DNA from: Alkalibacterium iburiense
GTDB lineage: Bacteria; Bacillota; Bacilli; Lactobacillales; Carnobacteriaceae_A
Length of the DNA stretch: 64,000 nt
Assembly (NCBI RefSeq): GCF_039521845.1
Contig: NZ_BAAACW010000020.1
Coordinates: forward strand, 5,975-69,974
Reading direction: 5' to 3'
The notes below the pieces were generated by a model. That model was not told the DNA's origin. It made no database searches and saw nothing but the letters and a program-made list of their open reading frames with translations. Of the stretch, positions 55,375 to 63,752 are shown in pieces. Each line of letters begins with the position of its first letter. Position 1 is the stretch's first letter. The position numbers were made by a program, and so were the translations under genes.

Positions 55375-56244
55375 GTGAGTGAACACGTATTAGTCATTAA
55401 CGATTTACCAGGCATTGCAAAGGTTGCCGGTATGTCAAATCTGCCTTTATTGGAAGCAGCGCAGTTTGAGGTAGCTTTACTCCCTACCTTAATTTTATCC
55501 ACACATACAATGGGGTATCCCGGTTTAGTGAAACACTATTTAAATGAATCCTTTGATGAGATATTGAATCACTGGAAAGAATTGGATACGAAATTCTGTG
55601 GAACTTTAACAGGTTATTTTGCAGATAGTAAGCAAATCACGACTGTCATCGATTACTTAGAATCCATCGATTACGATATGCCTGTGGTAATTGATCCTAT
55701 TATGGCAGACTTCGGAAAACTATATGCTGGCTTTAGTGAAGATTTTCCCGAAAAGTTCCGTAAATTAGTCAAATACGCAGATGTGATTGTTCCGAATTTA
55801 ACAGAAGCGTGCTTAATTACGGATTATCCTTATTCAGATGATTTAGGACCGAATGATTATCCAGTTATTGCTCAACGCTTAGTGGACTTAGGTGCCAAAC
55901 ATGTCGTTTTAACAAGCATATATGAAAACGAAGAAAATAAGGATGAAGAAACAGGTTACTATGTTTATGCCGAAGGGACTGAGCCTTACTACCATACTCA
56001 TGGCAAGGAACAGACTTGGTTCAAAGGCGTAGGGGACATCTCTGTCAGTTTAATAACAGCTTATTATCTACTGGGTGAGACGGTTAAAGATGCTGTGATT
56101 AAAAGTTCTGATTACATTGAGCAGTCTATCCAACACAGTTTAAACGTTAAGCGTGATCAAAAATTAGGCATTTATTTCGAGCCAATCATTCCTCAATTCG
56201 CACAGGAAATTGATCAATTAAGAAAACAATTAGATAACAATTAA
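55375..56244 (+). CDS. Pyridoxal/pyridoxamine kinase (PfkB-like, PdxK/PdxY family)
   Basis: A 289-residue ribokinase-fold protein starting SEHVLVINDLPGIAKVAG, with PVVIDPIMADFGKLY and ADVIVPNLTEACLITDY, as in the ThiD/PdxK group, and a C-terminal GVGDISVSLITAYYLLG with the catalytic Asp. It phosphorylates pyridoxal or a related vitamer. The start is GTG at 55375 with GGAG about 10 nt upstream, a weak site. Hydroxymethylpyrimidine kinase is the main alternative. Confidence 0.82.
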   Translation: MSEHVLVINDLPGIAKVAGMSNLPLLEAAQFEVALLPTLILSTHTMGYPGLVKHYLNESFDEILNHWKELDTKFCGTLTGYFADSKQITTVIDYLESIDYDMPVVIDPIMADFGKLYAGFSEDFPEKFRKLVKYADVIVPNLTEACLITDYPYSDDLGPNDYPVIAQRLVDLGAKHVVLTSIYENEENKDEETGYYVYAEGTEPYYHTHGKEQTWFKGVGDISVSLITAYYLLGETVKDAVIKSSDYIEQSIQHSLNVKRDQKLGIYFEPIIPQFAQEIDQLRKQLDNN

Positions 56245-56248
56245 CAGG

Positions 56249-56286
56249 CAGTCCCTTCTTCATTAATAATGGAGAGGGGCTTTTTC
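56249..56286 (+). terminator. Terminator after the pyridoxal kinase gene
   Basis: AGTCCCTTCTTCAT and ATGGAGAGGGGCT pair with G-T pairs, followed by TTTTTCT. Confidence 0.75.
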
Positions 56287-56390
56287 TATCCATCTATATC
56301 TGGAGCCGCAGCCAGCCCTTCCCATTGACTAGCCTAAACTTGAAAGGGTACCATATAGATGAGTAGAAGAAGAAAAGAGGAGACTAAGAA

Positions 56391-57512
56391 ATGGGTAAGC
56401 AAGTCGTTTTAAAAGGCGCAGTTAATACAGCAACGGTTTATACCGATCAATTCGACAAAGAGTTGGAGAAACAAATCATCCAGTTACTCAATGAACCCTT
56501 TGTTGAAGGAGAAACCATTGCGATTATGCCTGATACACATATAGGAAAAGGAGCCGTTATCGGGACAACCATGACGACTCGCAACAAAAAAGTGAGTCCT
56601 AATTTAGTTGGGGTTGATATTGGGTGCGGTATTATGGTGACCAAATTAAAAGACGGGCCGTTTTCCAAATCCGATTATATGAAGCTGGATCAAGTCATCA
56701 AAGAATATGTCCCTTCTGGTTTTCAAGTCAATAAACGAACAGAACGCTTCAACCGTTTAAATGACTTAACCTTTAAATTAAAGAAAAAGCAGCGCATCAT
56801 GCAGTCTATCGGTTCATTAGGTGGAGGGAATCACTTTATCGAGCTGGCTAAAAACGAAAAGGATGAGTTTTATCTGGCGATACATTCGGGCTCTCGTAGT
56901 TTGGGGCTCACAGTGGCTAATCATCACCAACGTTTAGCAAAAGAGCTCTGTTTAAAAAAGGGAGAACAGCCGAAGGTGAACGCTCCTGCTTTGGCTTATT
57001 TGGAGGGGACACAGCTAGAGGATTATTTGAATGATTTGTATATTGCCCAGGAGTACGCCCATCAAAATCGCTTGCGCATGACGGAGAGGATTATTCAGCA
57101 CATGGGCTGGACGGTATCTGATCAGTTCGACTCCGTGCATAATTACATTGAGCCAGAAAAAGGGATATTGAGAAAAGGGGCGACGGATGCTTCTGAAGGA
57201 AAACGACTGATTATTCCTTTGAACATGCGGGACGGGTCGATTATCGCTAAAGGGAAGGGGAATCCCGCTTGGAATCACTCCGCTCCCCATGGGGCAGGGC
57301 GTGTGCTGTCCCGATCGGCTGCAAAAAAAGAGTTGTCTTTCGAGTTTTTCCAAGCGACGATGAGTGAGGTGTATTCCACTTCTGTTAAAAAAGGGACGTT
57401 GGATGAGGCACCGATGGCTTACAAAGAAGCCAAAGATATTATTGATAACATTGGGGACACGGTAGAGATTTTAGAGCTGATTAAACCTGTTTATAATTTT
57501 AAAGGCCATTAA
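56391..57512 (+). CDS. rtcB: RNA-splicing ligase RtcB
   Basis: A 373-residue RtcB. Manganese ligands are Asp76 and Cys79 in GVDIGCG, with GGGNHFIE (Asn147, His148) and HSGSRSLG further on; the guanylylated histidine lies in APHGAGR. It joins 2',3'-cyclic phosphate or 3'-phosphate RNA ends to 5'-OH ends using GTP, a repair function. It stands alone, without RtcA or the RtcR regulator. Confidence 0.93.
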   Translation: MGKQVVLKGAVNTATVYTDQFDKELEKQIIQLLNEPFVEGETIAIMPDTHIGKGAVIGTTMTTRNKKVSPNLVGVDIGCGIMVTKLKDGPFSKSDYMKLDQVIKEYVPSGFQVNKRTERFNRLNDLTFKLKKKQRIMQSIGSLGGGNHFIELAKNEKDEFYLAIHSGSRSLGLTVANHHQRLAKELCLKKGEQPKVNAPALAYLEGTQLEDYLNDLYIAQEYAHQNRLRMTERIIQHMGWTVSDQFDSVHNYIEPEKGILRKGATDASEGKRLIIPLNMRDGSIIAKGKGNPAWNHSAPHGAGRVLSRSAAKKELSFEFFQATMSEVYSTSVKKGTLDEAPMAYKEAKDIIDNIGDTVEILELIKPVYNFKGH

Positions 57513-57535
57513 AGGGACTCGACGCACTTACATTG

Positions 57536-58306
57536 TTAACGGGCTAATTTCAGCGTTTTCTCGGTTGTTTCTATTTCACCGGCAGTATCGTACCGCATTT
57601 CTTTAACGGTTACATGACCGGATTTATGAACGAGAAAGACGGTGGTATTCACTGTTCCAAATGTATCTCCATCGATAAATATGGATGAATTATCTTTAGC
57701 CATCTCGTAAGAAATTTCTTTAGGGAAGTGAGTTAAGTCTTCGGCCTTTTGAGTGTCTTTAAAGTATTTAATGAGATCATCCGGATTCGGTTCTGGATAG
57801 TCTTTTAAATACCCACCGATAAGGTCAAGAGACCGGTCCATTCGGTGCTGGCTTAAATCATCACTCGTGTTGCTAACCGAGTGGAGACCCGGTTTGAACT
57901 GGCGGTGGGAGTCTGTCGCATTAGAATACACATGAAGTTCATTGACTGTCCCGAACACGATTTGAAAGCTATCGTATTTGAATCGGTTTTCTTTTACATA
58001 TTTCAAAAAATCACTAGGAGAGTCCGTGCCTGATAAATAATCTTTCACGAGCTTCCCTCTGGAGTAAGAGTCTTTAATAGACGGGAAGTCATCAAATGGG
58101 CGGTTAGTCATCGAAGCAAAACGAACCGAGTTTGTTATACCGGACCATGTGCCTCCACGCAAGACATCGCGCCCAGCTAAAATGTCTGGGTAATCCTCCC
58201 AAAAATGAATCGGAAGACTGTCTCTTTCATAGGCTTCATCTCTATTTTGAACAATAATTAAAGGGTAATTTGAATTTTCCTGAATGCTAATGGTTACGAT
58301 ACACAC
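57536..58306 (-). CDS. NRDE-family (TANGO2-like) protein
   Basis: A 256-residue protein beginning MCIVTISI with the exposed Cys2, the family motif VQNRDEAYERDS, and GGTWSGIT after it. This resembles an Ntn-hydrolase layout; TANGO2 homologues are linked to haem or lipid handling but the reaction is not settled. It converges with rtcB over a 23-bp gap. Confidence 0.85.
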   Translation of the reverse strand: MCIVTISIQENSNYPLIIVQNRDEAYERDSLPIHFWEDYPDILAGRDVLRGGTWSGITNSVRFASMTNRPFDDFPSIKDSYSRGKLVKDYLSGTDSPSDFLKYVKENRFKYDSFQIVFGTVNELHVYSNATDSHRQFKPGLHSVSNTSDDLSQHRMDRSLDLIGGYLKDYPEPNPDDLIKYFKDTQKAEDLTHFPKEISYEMAKDNSSIFIDGDTFGTVNTTVFLVHKSGHVTVKEMRYDTAGEIETTEKTLKLAR

Positions 58307-58476
58307 GTTCGATTCCTCCTTCTTATGAGTACCTTATTATCATACCATACGTCTTCAAACTTACTAATAGGAATAGAATTCACTCTGTTGAATGGGGAGT
58401 TCATTAGTCAAACAAGGAGTGAAAACGTGTTCTTTAAAAAACTTTGATTTATCTCTTGCATTTTAAGAGAGAGTTC

Positions 58477-58482
58477 TATAAT
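58477..58482 (+). promoter_or_regulatory. -10 box of the livJ leader transcript
   Basis: TATAAT at 58477-58482. The best -35 is TTGCAT at 58456-58461 with a short 15-nt spacer. The predicted start is near 58489, 36 nt before the leader-peptide ATG. Confidence 0.5.
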
Positions 58483-58524
58483 ATGAATTTAATCCAATTT
58501 TAATTTAGGGAGGGGCCGGTTCAC

Positions 58525-58617
58525 ATGTTTATCAATCAACCTATTCATACAAACGTTCAACCTGGCTCTGCCCAGACGAATCAAACACAAAATTTATTAT
58601 TATTATTAGTTAAGTAG
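58525..58617 (+). CDS. Leucine-rich leader peptide of livJ
   Basis: A 30-codon ORF starting MFINQPIHTNVQPG, preceded by GGGAGGGG at a spacing of about 8 nt. It ends with five consecutive TTA leucine codons (58594-58608), then GTT (Val), AAG and TAG. Runs of a regulated amino acid just before the stop, followed by alternative stems and a terminator, are the hallmark of transcription attenuation. The gene downstream binds branched-chain amino acids, which fits. No protein product would be expected to accumulate. Confidence 0.75.
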   Translation: MFINQPIHTNVQPGSAQTNQTQNLLLLLVK

Positions 58618-58733
58618 GATTCTGCCAAGCACGTATTGGAGGAGTCCTATTTCTGTTATTTACAGAGAGGCTCCTCCTACTTAACTCGTAAGACCATGAG
58701 GGGAGCCCATTTCCAGGGTTCCCCTCTTTTTTT
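58609..58733 (+). promoter_or_regulatory. Attenuator (alternative stems and terminator) of livJ
   Basis: GTTAAGTAGGA (58609-58619, the last codons and stop of the leader peptide) is exactly complementary to TCCTACTTAAC (58675-58685). GGAGGAG (58638-58644) pairs with CTCCTCC (58671-58677). GGCTCC (58669-58674) can pair with GGAGCC inside the terminator. The terminator is GAGGGGAGCCC / GGGTTCCCCTC (58698-58726) plus seven Ts. A ribosome stalled on the TTA run would cover the first arm and change which stem forms. Confidence 0.7.
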
Positions 58734-58801
58734 GTGTTTTTAAAGGAGTGTGTAAAAGGAAGTCGTTTAAGTGGGTAAGACTAATTAAAACATAGGAGGA
58801 A

Positions 58802-59986
58802 ATGAATATGAAAAAGATCATTGCAAGTTTGGGTATTGGAGCCACGCTATTTATAGCAGGGTGTGGAAATGGAACGGACGGCGAACAGGAAGCGGCAGCG
58901 GGTAACGGGTCAGATGAGGTCATTAAGATAGGGTCTTTGTTTGAATTAACCGGTTCGGCAGCTGAGTATGGGCAATCCATGAATGAGGCAGTCCATATGG
59001 CTGTCGAAGAAATAAATGCAGCCGGTGGCATTGATGGGGTTCACATTGAAGTGGTCGAAAGAGATATTGCTTCTGATGAATCGCAAGCGGCACAGGGGGC
59101 CATGGCCATGACATCTGATGAGGGAATATCCGCTATTATTGGACCAGCCTTGACTGGGACCTTGCAGGCAGCCATCCCTTCAGCCAATCAGAACCAGGTT
59201 GCCATTATTAGTCCTTCCGCAACAGATGATGGGGTTCTTCAAGATACTAACGGAGAGGTTCATCCGTATGCCTATAGAACGTCCTTCACCAATTCTTTTC
59301 AAGGCGGTGCACTCGCACTGTTTTCAAATGAAGAACTTCAAGCTTCAAAAGCGGTTATTTTCTCTGATAATTCCAGCGACTACGCTCAAGGCTTGACGGA
59401 AACCTTCCAGCAGGCTTTTGAAGGAGACGTCGTATCCATTGAAAACTTTACAGCCGATCAAACGGATTTCAGTGCGACTTTAACCAATATTGCGACCATG
59501 GACTTTGATGTTTTGTATGTACCGGGCTACTACGAACAAGCGGGTCCTATAGTGAAGCAGGCGAGAGAAATGGGTATTGATCAACCGATTATTGGTCCTG
59601 ATGGTCTAGGCAATCAGCGCTTTTATGAGTTGGCTGGCATGGAGAATATGAATGATGTCTATTACACATCGCATTTTGCGGTTGAAAGTGAAGACCCAGA
59701 GATTCAATCCTTTGTGGAAACCTATGAAGAAGCAACTGGAAACCAACCGGATATGTTTACGGGTTTAGCTTATGACGCCGTTTATATTGTGAAAGAAGCG
59801 ATTGAAAGAGCCGGGTCAACCGATTCCTTTAAAGTGAATGAAGAAATAGAAGCGACAGAAAACTTTGCAGGAGTCACGGGCACTTTTTCCTTTGATGACA
59901 ATCACGATCCGGTTAAGACCGTTAGTATTATCGAAGTTCAAAATGGAGAACCTTCAGCTATTCACGAAGTCGATCCCAATAAATAA
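58802..59986 (+). CDS. livJ: Branched-chain amino acid ABC transporter substrate-binding lipoprotein
   Basis: A 394-residue periplasmic-binding-type lipoprotein. Signal peptide with lipobox LFIAGC gives Cys21. The mature part is a LivJ/LivK-like type I fold: IKIGSLFELTGSAAEYGQSMNEAV, then INAAGGIDGVHIEVVERD and VAIISPSATDD. It would present leucine, isoleucine or valine to a LivHMGF transporter. None of those permease or ATPase genes follow here, so it is an orphan in this window. TAGGAGGAA lies before the ATG. Confidence 0.9.
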   Translation: MNMKKIIASLGIGATLFIAGCGNGTDGEQEAAAGNGSDEVIKIGSLFELTGSAAEYGQSMNEAVHMAVEEINAAGGIDGVHIEVVERDIASDESQAAQGAMAMTSDEGISAIIGPALTGTLQAAIPSANQNQVAIISPSATDDGVLQDTNGEVHPYAYRTSFTNSFQGGALALFSNEELQASKAVIFSDNSSDYAQGLTETFQQAFEGDVVSIENFTADQTDFSATLTNIATMDFDVLYVPGYYEQAGPIVKQAREMGIDQPIIGPDGLGNQRFYELAGMENMNDVYYTSHFAVESEDPEIQSFVETYEEATGNQPDMFTGLAYDAVYIVKEAIERAGSTDSFKVNEEIEATENFAGVTGTFSFDDNHDPVKTVSIIEVQNGEPSAIHEVDPNK

Positions 59987-60056
59987 ATTTTCTTTCAAAA
60001 AATAGCGCCATTTCAGAGTTTGATGATAAGATAATGAGAAATATATTAAAAAAGGG

Positions 60057-60085
60057 TTGCAATCCATTTTATTTGCGTCTATAAT
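60057..60085 (+). promoter_or_regulatory. Promoter of the Ile/Val leader transcript
   Basis: TTGCAA (60057-60062) and TATAAT (60080-60085) with a 17-nt spacer. Predicted start near 60092. Confidence 0.8.
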
Positions 60086-60118
60086 GATGGCAGTCAAAGA
60101 AATGGAGGGGAAAAAGAT

Positions 60119-60229
60119 ATGCATTCACAAGTTGAAAGGGTTCAGAACTTACATACTCATAGGGATGAAACCGTACGTGTGTCTTTTTCTTCTCTTTTTT
60201 CTCATTCAGTCATTATTATTATTGTGTAG
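60119..60229 (+). CDS. Isoleucine/valine-rich leader peptide of the CBS-ACT gene
   Basis: A 36-codon ORF starting MHSQVERVQNLHTH with GGAGGGG 8 nt before the ATG. It ends GTC, four ATT isoleucine codons, GTG and TAG (60209-60229). Another frame over the same region (60057-60287) is open but lacks a ribosome binding site. The layout (promoter, short ORF, codon run, alternative stems, terminator, gene) matches the leader before livJ, with Ile/Val in place of Leu. Confidence 0.75.
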   Translation: MHSQVERVQNLHTHRDETVRVSFSSLFSHSVIIIIV

Positions 60230-60325
60230 TCAGGACTCTTCCAAAAAGGAGGGTCCACTTCGTTATGGAGTAGGGCTCACACAATGAGACAAGCCCTAAT
60301 CAATTATAGGGCTTGTCTTTTTTTA
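60222..60325 (+). promoter_or_regulatory. Attenuator of the CBS-ACT gene
   Basis: TTGTGT (60222-60227), at the end of the leader-peptide ORF, can pair with ACACAA (60279-60284). GGACTCTTCC and GGAGGGTCC form a hairpin at 60232-60255. TAGGGCT (60271-60277) pairs with AGCCCTA (60292-60298), which would disrupt the terminator GACAAGCCCT / AGGGCTTGTC (60288-60317) with its seven Ts. This is an antiterminator-terminator switch placed after an Ile/Val codon run. Confidence 0.7.
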
Positions 60326-60371
60326 TTTTAATGACGGAATAAAATTTGATAAATATTTAGGAGGGTAAAGA

Positions 60372-61004
60372 ATGAACGTTGGGCACTATATGACGAAAGA
60401 CGTTGTCACAGTAACCTCTGATGTCAAATTAGCAAAAGCGATAGATATAATGGATCGGAATCAGTTTCACCGACTTCCTGTCGTAGATGATGGCGAATTT
60501 GTCGGTTTAATTACCGAGCAACTGATTGCTGAGAACTCCCCATCACATGTTTCGAGTTTGAGTATTTATGAAATGAATTATCTTTTTGATAAGGTCAGAG
60601 TAAAAGATATCATGATTAAAGATGCGGTGACCGCAACGCCTGATATGTTAATTGAAGCTGCAGCGGTGCTCATGTCAGAGAAAAACATCACGGTTTTACC
60701 CGTATTAACCCCTTTGAAAGAAGTCATTGGCATCATTACGCATAAAGATATTTTCAAAGCACTCATTGATTTAACAGGGTATCAAGAGGATGGGACACGC
60801 GTCGTGATTGAATTGCCTGAAGATAAGATTGGTATTATCGCAAGTCTTTCTAAAGCATTGGCTGATCAGCAGATCAATATCACTCACATGTTTGTCAGAC
60901 GTCCTAGTAACCGGGTGGAATTGACGATTCAAACAGATGGCCTTAAGTCATACCGGACAAAGCAAACCATTGAAAAACTAGGTTACACTATTGTACATGA
61001 ATAA
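60372..61004 (+). CDS. CBS-CBS-ACT domain protein (AcuB-like)
   Basis: A 210-residue protein with two CBS motifs (VGHYMTKDVVTVTSDVKLAKAI to about residue 60; VKDIMIKDAVTATPDM to about 135) and a C-terminal ACT domain (TRVVIELPEDKIGIIASLSKALADQQINITH). CBS pairs bind adenine nucleotides and ACT domains bind amino acids. AcuB-like genes often follow livJHMGF in streptococci, and here the gene follows livJ. AGGAGG lies before the ATG. The role is unproven; sensing of branched-chain amino acids is an inference. Confidence 0.85.
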   Translation: MNVGHYMTKDVVTVTSDVKLAKAIDIMDRNQFHRLPVVDDGEFVGLITEQLIAENSPSHVSSLSIYEMNYLFDKVRVKDIMIKDAVTATPDMLIEAAAVLMSEKNITVLPVLTPLKEVIGIITHKDIFKALIDLTGYQEDGTRVVIELPEDKIGIIASLSKALADQQINITHMFVRRPSNRVELTIQTDGLKSYRTKQTIEKLGYTIVHE

Positions 61005-61031
61005 TCCTCAACAATCAGGCAAATTTTAAGC

Positions 61032-61068
61032 TAAAGAGGCAGGCATTAAAAGTCTGTCTCGCTTTTTT
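61032..61068 (+). terminator. Terminator after the CBS-ACT gene
   Basis: AGAGGCAGGC pairs with GTCTGTCTC through G-U pairs, followed by a T-run. Confidence 0.6.
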
Positions 61069-61212
61069 ATTCTAGTTGATAGAAAAGTCGATTTATCTAC
61101 TACTCCAGCTTTTTAATTAAAGCCTCTAACCGGCTCTTTTAATTCACCTTTCAGGCCTCACAATTTATGCTATACTAAATCTATTAAGGATGGAAGAAAG
61201 GGATTTATAGGG

Positions 61213-61779
61213 ATGACAGATTTAACAACTATACTTGAAAAAAATCCATGGGCCAAAGAGTACTTATTTTTAGATCCAGATTTGATTGAAGGCGACATTA
61301 TCTTTGAAGCAAATCTGACTAAATTTACTGTATTTGTGCAAGCCATGAACGAAACCATTGAAAATAAAGAAACAGAATGCGCTTATTATCACTTACCGGA
61401 GCATCCAGCTATCTTTGAGTTGTTAGCGGTCTTTAAGGTCATGCTTCAATACGAAACGGCTACAAATGAACAAAGAGATTTATTTTTTCAATCCTTGAGT
61501 ACTTTTTTAGATGAAGAGACACGTAAAGGGCGTAGCTTGGATTCTGTATTTGAAGACAAAGATGCGATAGCTTTAAGCCGCTTATATCAGGTCACTGATG
61601 AAGAATGGGCCAAGAAGTACATGACTTGGATTTTAGCTGACTTAGGAGCCATTAGTTTAACTTCTGGCCCGGATGTGTTTGGGGCCAACGAGAGTGCCTA
61701 TACGACACTTAATTTTTTGAAAGAAGCCTCTCACGGAAAATGGCGACCACAAATGCATTTCACAAAAGACAGTGATTAA
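61213..61779 (+). CDS. Hypothetical protein
   Basis: A 188-residue acidic soluble protein (starts MTDLTTILEKNPWAKEYLF) with no membrane segment and no motif that I recognise; mostly helical. It has a terminator of its own and stands as a single gene. The upstream GATGGAAGAAAGGG gives a plausible ribosome binding site. Confidence 0.65.
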   Translation: MTDLTTILEKNPWAKEYLFLDPDLIEGDIIFEANLTKFTVFVQAMNETIENKETECAYYHLPEHPAIFELLAVFKVMLQYETATNEQRDLFFQSLSTFLDEETRKGRSLDSVFEDKDAIALSRLYQVTDEEWAKKYMTWILADLGAISLTSGPDVFGANESAYTTLNFLKEASHGKWRPQMHFTKDSD

Positions 61780-61795
61780 TCATAAATGGATAAAG

Positions 61796-61826
61796 GATGG
61801 TAGGAATGATACCTACCATCTTTTTT
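61796..61826 (+). terminator. Terminator after the 61213-61779 gene
   Basis: A perfect 9-bp stem, GATGGTAGG / CCTACCATC, followed by six Ts. Confidence 0.92.
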
Positions 61827-61960
61827 GTATGCACGAAAACTTAAAAATTCACCTTTCAATCTAGTCATTAGATAAGAACAATGCATTGAGAATATGTTAT
61901 GATAAAAAAGTGTCCAAAGAAAAAAAGACACAGCAAAGATTTCAAAAGGAGACTATAAAT

Positions 61961-62692
61961 ATGATAGATATCCATACGCATTTAATACCAAATGTTGATG
62001 ATGGTGCAGACTCTGAGGAAGAAACTATCTGTTTAGCTAAGGCAGCGATAGAGGAAGGGATTCACCATACTATTTTAACCCCTCATCACAACCTAAATTG
62101 GTTTAAAAATGAAAAAGACAAAGTTATTAATCTAACTAAAAAAGTGGAAGAGATTTTAGAAGAGGCTAATGTTCCCTTAAATGTATCACCCAGTCAAGAA
62201 ATTCGTATGAACGAAGAATTTATTGATGAACTATTAGCTGGAAATTACTTGCCTTTAGATAAAGAAGGAAAATACTATTTAGTCGAATTTTCATGGGGTG
62301 ATTTCCCGTCATTTGGGAAAGATTATCTACAGCAAATGCTAGATCATGACATTATTCCTATCATTGCGCATCCTGAACGCCAAAAAGCCTTTCTAGAAGA
62401 CGCTAACCTCTTAAAAGAATTGATTGATATGGGGTGTCTATCGCAAGTGACTGCGACATCCATTGTAGGAGGGTATTCTGAAAGAGTCAGACAAGCTGCT
62501 CACGATATGATGCAAGCCAATCTCATTCATGTGATTGCTTCAGATGCTCATAACGTGACTGAACGTCCGTTTAATTTTGCCTCTGCATTAAAAGTTTTGG
62601 AAGAAGAGTATTCTAGTGATTACAAAGAGTATCTTGTTTCAAATGCAGAAAAGATTATTCATAGTCAACAAATAGAAACCTTTAAAAAATAA
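61961..62692 (+). CDS. CpsB/YwqE-type PHP tyrosine-protein phosphatase
   Basis: A 243-residue PHP-fold phosphatase: MIDIHTHLIPNVDDGADS at the N-terminus with metal-binding histidines, LTPHHNLNW, PIIAHPERQ and VIASDAHNV. Such enzymes dephosphorylate tyrosine kinases of capsule synthesis. The ATG at 61961 has AAAGGAG upstream and gives the family-normal start; the frame from 61886 is longer than needed. No capsule genes are visible next to it. Confidence 0.88.
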   Translation: MIDIHTHLIPNVDDGADSEEETICLAKAAIEEGIHHTILTPHHNLNWFKNEKDKVINLTKKVEEILEEANVPLNVSPSQEIRMNEEFIDELLAGNYLPLDKEGKYYLVEFSWGDFPSFGKDYLQQMLDHDIIPIIAHPERQKAFLEDANLLKELIDMGCLSQVTATSIVGGYSERVRQAAHDMMQANLIHVIASDAHNVTERPFNFASALKVLEEEYSSDYKEYLVSNAEKIIHSQQIETFKK

Positions 62693-62723
62693 TTACTTGT
62701 AAAAGATAGGAGCAACTGACACT

Positions 62724-63752
62724 ATGTTTAATAAAGAAGAAACTGTTTCATTTTTAAAAGAAATTCTTTCCATTAATAGTCCGACTGGTTATACGCAACA
62801 GGCCATTAAGTTTTTAGAAAAGTCGCTTGAAGAGGTGGGCTATGAAACTGAGCGTACACCAAAAGGAAATTTGCTTGTTAAAGTAGAAGGCAAAGATACT
62901 TCTATAACAAGAGGGTTAAGTGCCCATGTCGACACTCTTGGCTTGATGGTGCGTTCCATTAATAGTGATGGGACACTTGCTTTAACCAAACTGGGCGGAC
63001 CTTTAACCCCCACTTTAGATGGCGAATATTGTGATGTCATCACGCGAACAGGTGAAACGTACACGGGAACTATTTTATCCAAGTCTCCCTCTATTCATGT
63101 ATTTAAAGATGCTTCTACGAAACAGCGCGATATTGACAATTTAATCGTCAGACTGGACGAGCGAGTAGAAAACAAAGAAGATGCTCAAAACTTAGGCATA
63201 CAAAATGGCGACATCATTGCTTACGATCCTAAAGTAGTCGTCACTGAATCTGGCTTTATTAAATCACGCTTTTTGGATGATAAAGCCTCAGTTGCGATTC
63301 TCGTCAGTTTACTTAAAGATATGAAAAAGCACTCTCTTCAGCCTTCTACTAATCTAACTTTTATCTTCTCAACATATGAAGAAGTAGGACACGGAGCGTC
63401 CTGGATACCTGAAGACATTACTGAGTTATTGGCAGTCGATATGGGCTGTATTGGTGATGACTTAGACTGTACAGAATTCGATGTCTCTATTTGTGCCAAA
63501 GACTCATCTGGTCCTTATGATTACGACCTGACCACGCGCTTAATTAACTTTGCAAAAGAAAGCGAGCTAAACTTTGCGGTGGATATTTACCCAATGTACG
63601 GGAGCGACGCATCAGCTGCATTAAAAGCCGGGGCTAATATTAAAGCAGCGCTTATTGGGCCAGGTGTCTCTAGTAGTCATGGAATGGAACGCACTCATAC
63701 AGACGCTATCGAAAATACGTATGAACTGCTTCTTAAATATATTCAAAATTAA
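62724..63752 (+). CDS. M42-family glutamyl aminopeptidase/endoglucanase-like peptidase
   Basis: A 342-residue M42 peptidase: SAHVDTLG (His and Asp ligands), FLDDKASVAIL, TYEEVGHGA (catalytic Glu pair), AVDMG, and the C-terminal SSSHGMERTH with the last histidine ligand. These tetrahedral aminopeptidases trim peptides in the cytoplasm. GATAGGAG lies before the ATG. The final 248 bases (63753-64000) show no gene that I can support; a minus-strand frame enters from the right edge but is too short to call. Confidence 0.9.
   Translation: MFNKEETVSFLKEILSINSPTGYTQQAIKFLEKSLEEVGYETERTPKGNLLVKVEGKDTSITRGLSAHVDTLGLMVRSINSDGTLALTKLGGPLTPTLDGEYCDVITRTGETYTGTILSKSPSIHVFKDASTKQRDIDNLIVRLDERVENKEDAQNLGIQNGDIIAYDPKVVVTESGFIKSRFLDDKASVAILVSLLKDMKKHSLQPSTNLTFIFSTYEEVGHGASWIPEDITELLAVDMGCIGDDLDCTEFDVSICAKDSSGPYDYDLTTRLINFAKESELNFAVDIYPMYGSDASAALKAGANIKAALIGPGVSSSHGMERTHTDAIENTYELLLKYIQN

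Noticed and set aside
60057..60287. A 76-codon ORF overlapping the Ile/Val leader peptide
   Set aside because: It starts at the -35 box, runs across the promoter and leader, and has no ribosome binding site at its start. The 36-codon ORF at 60119 explains the region better.
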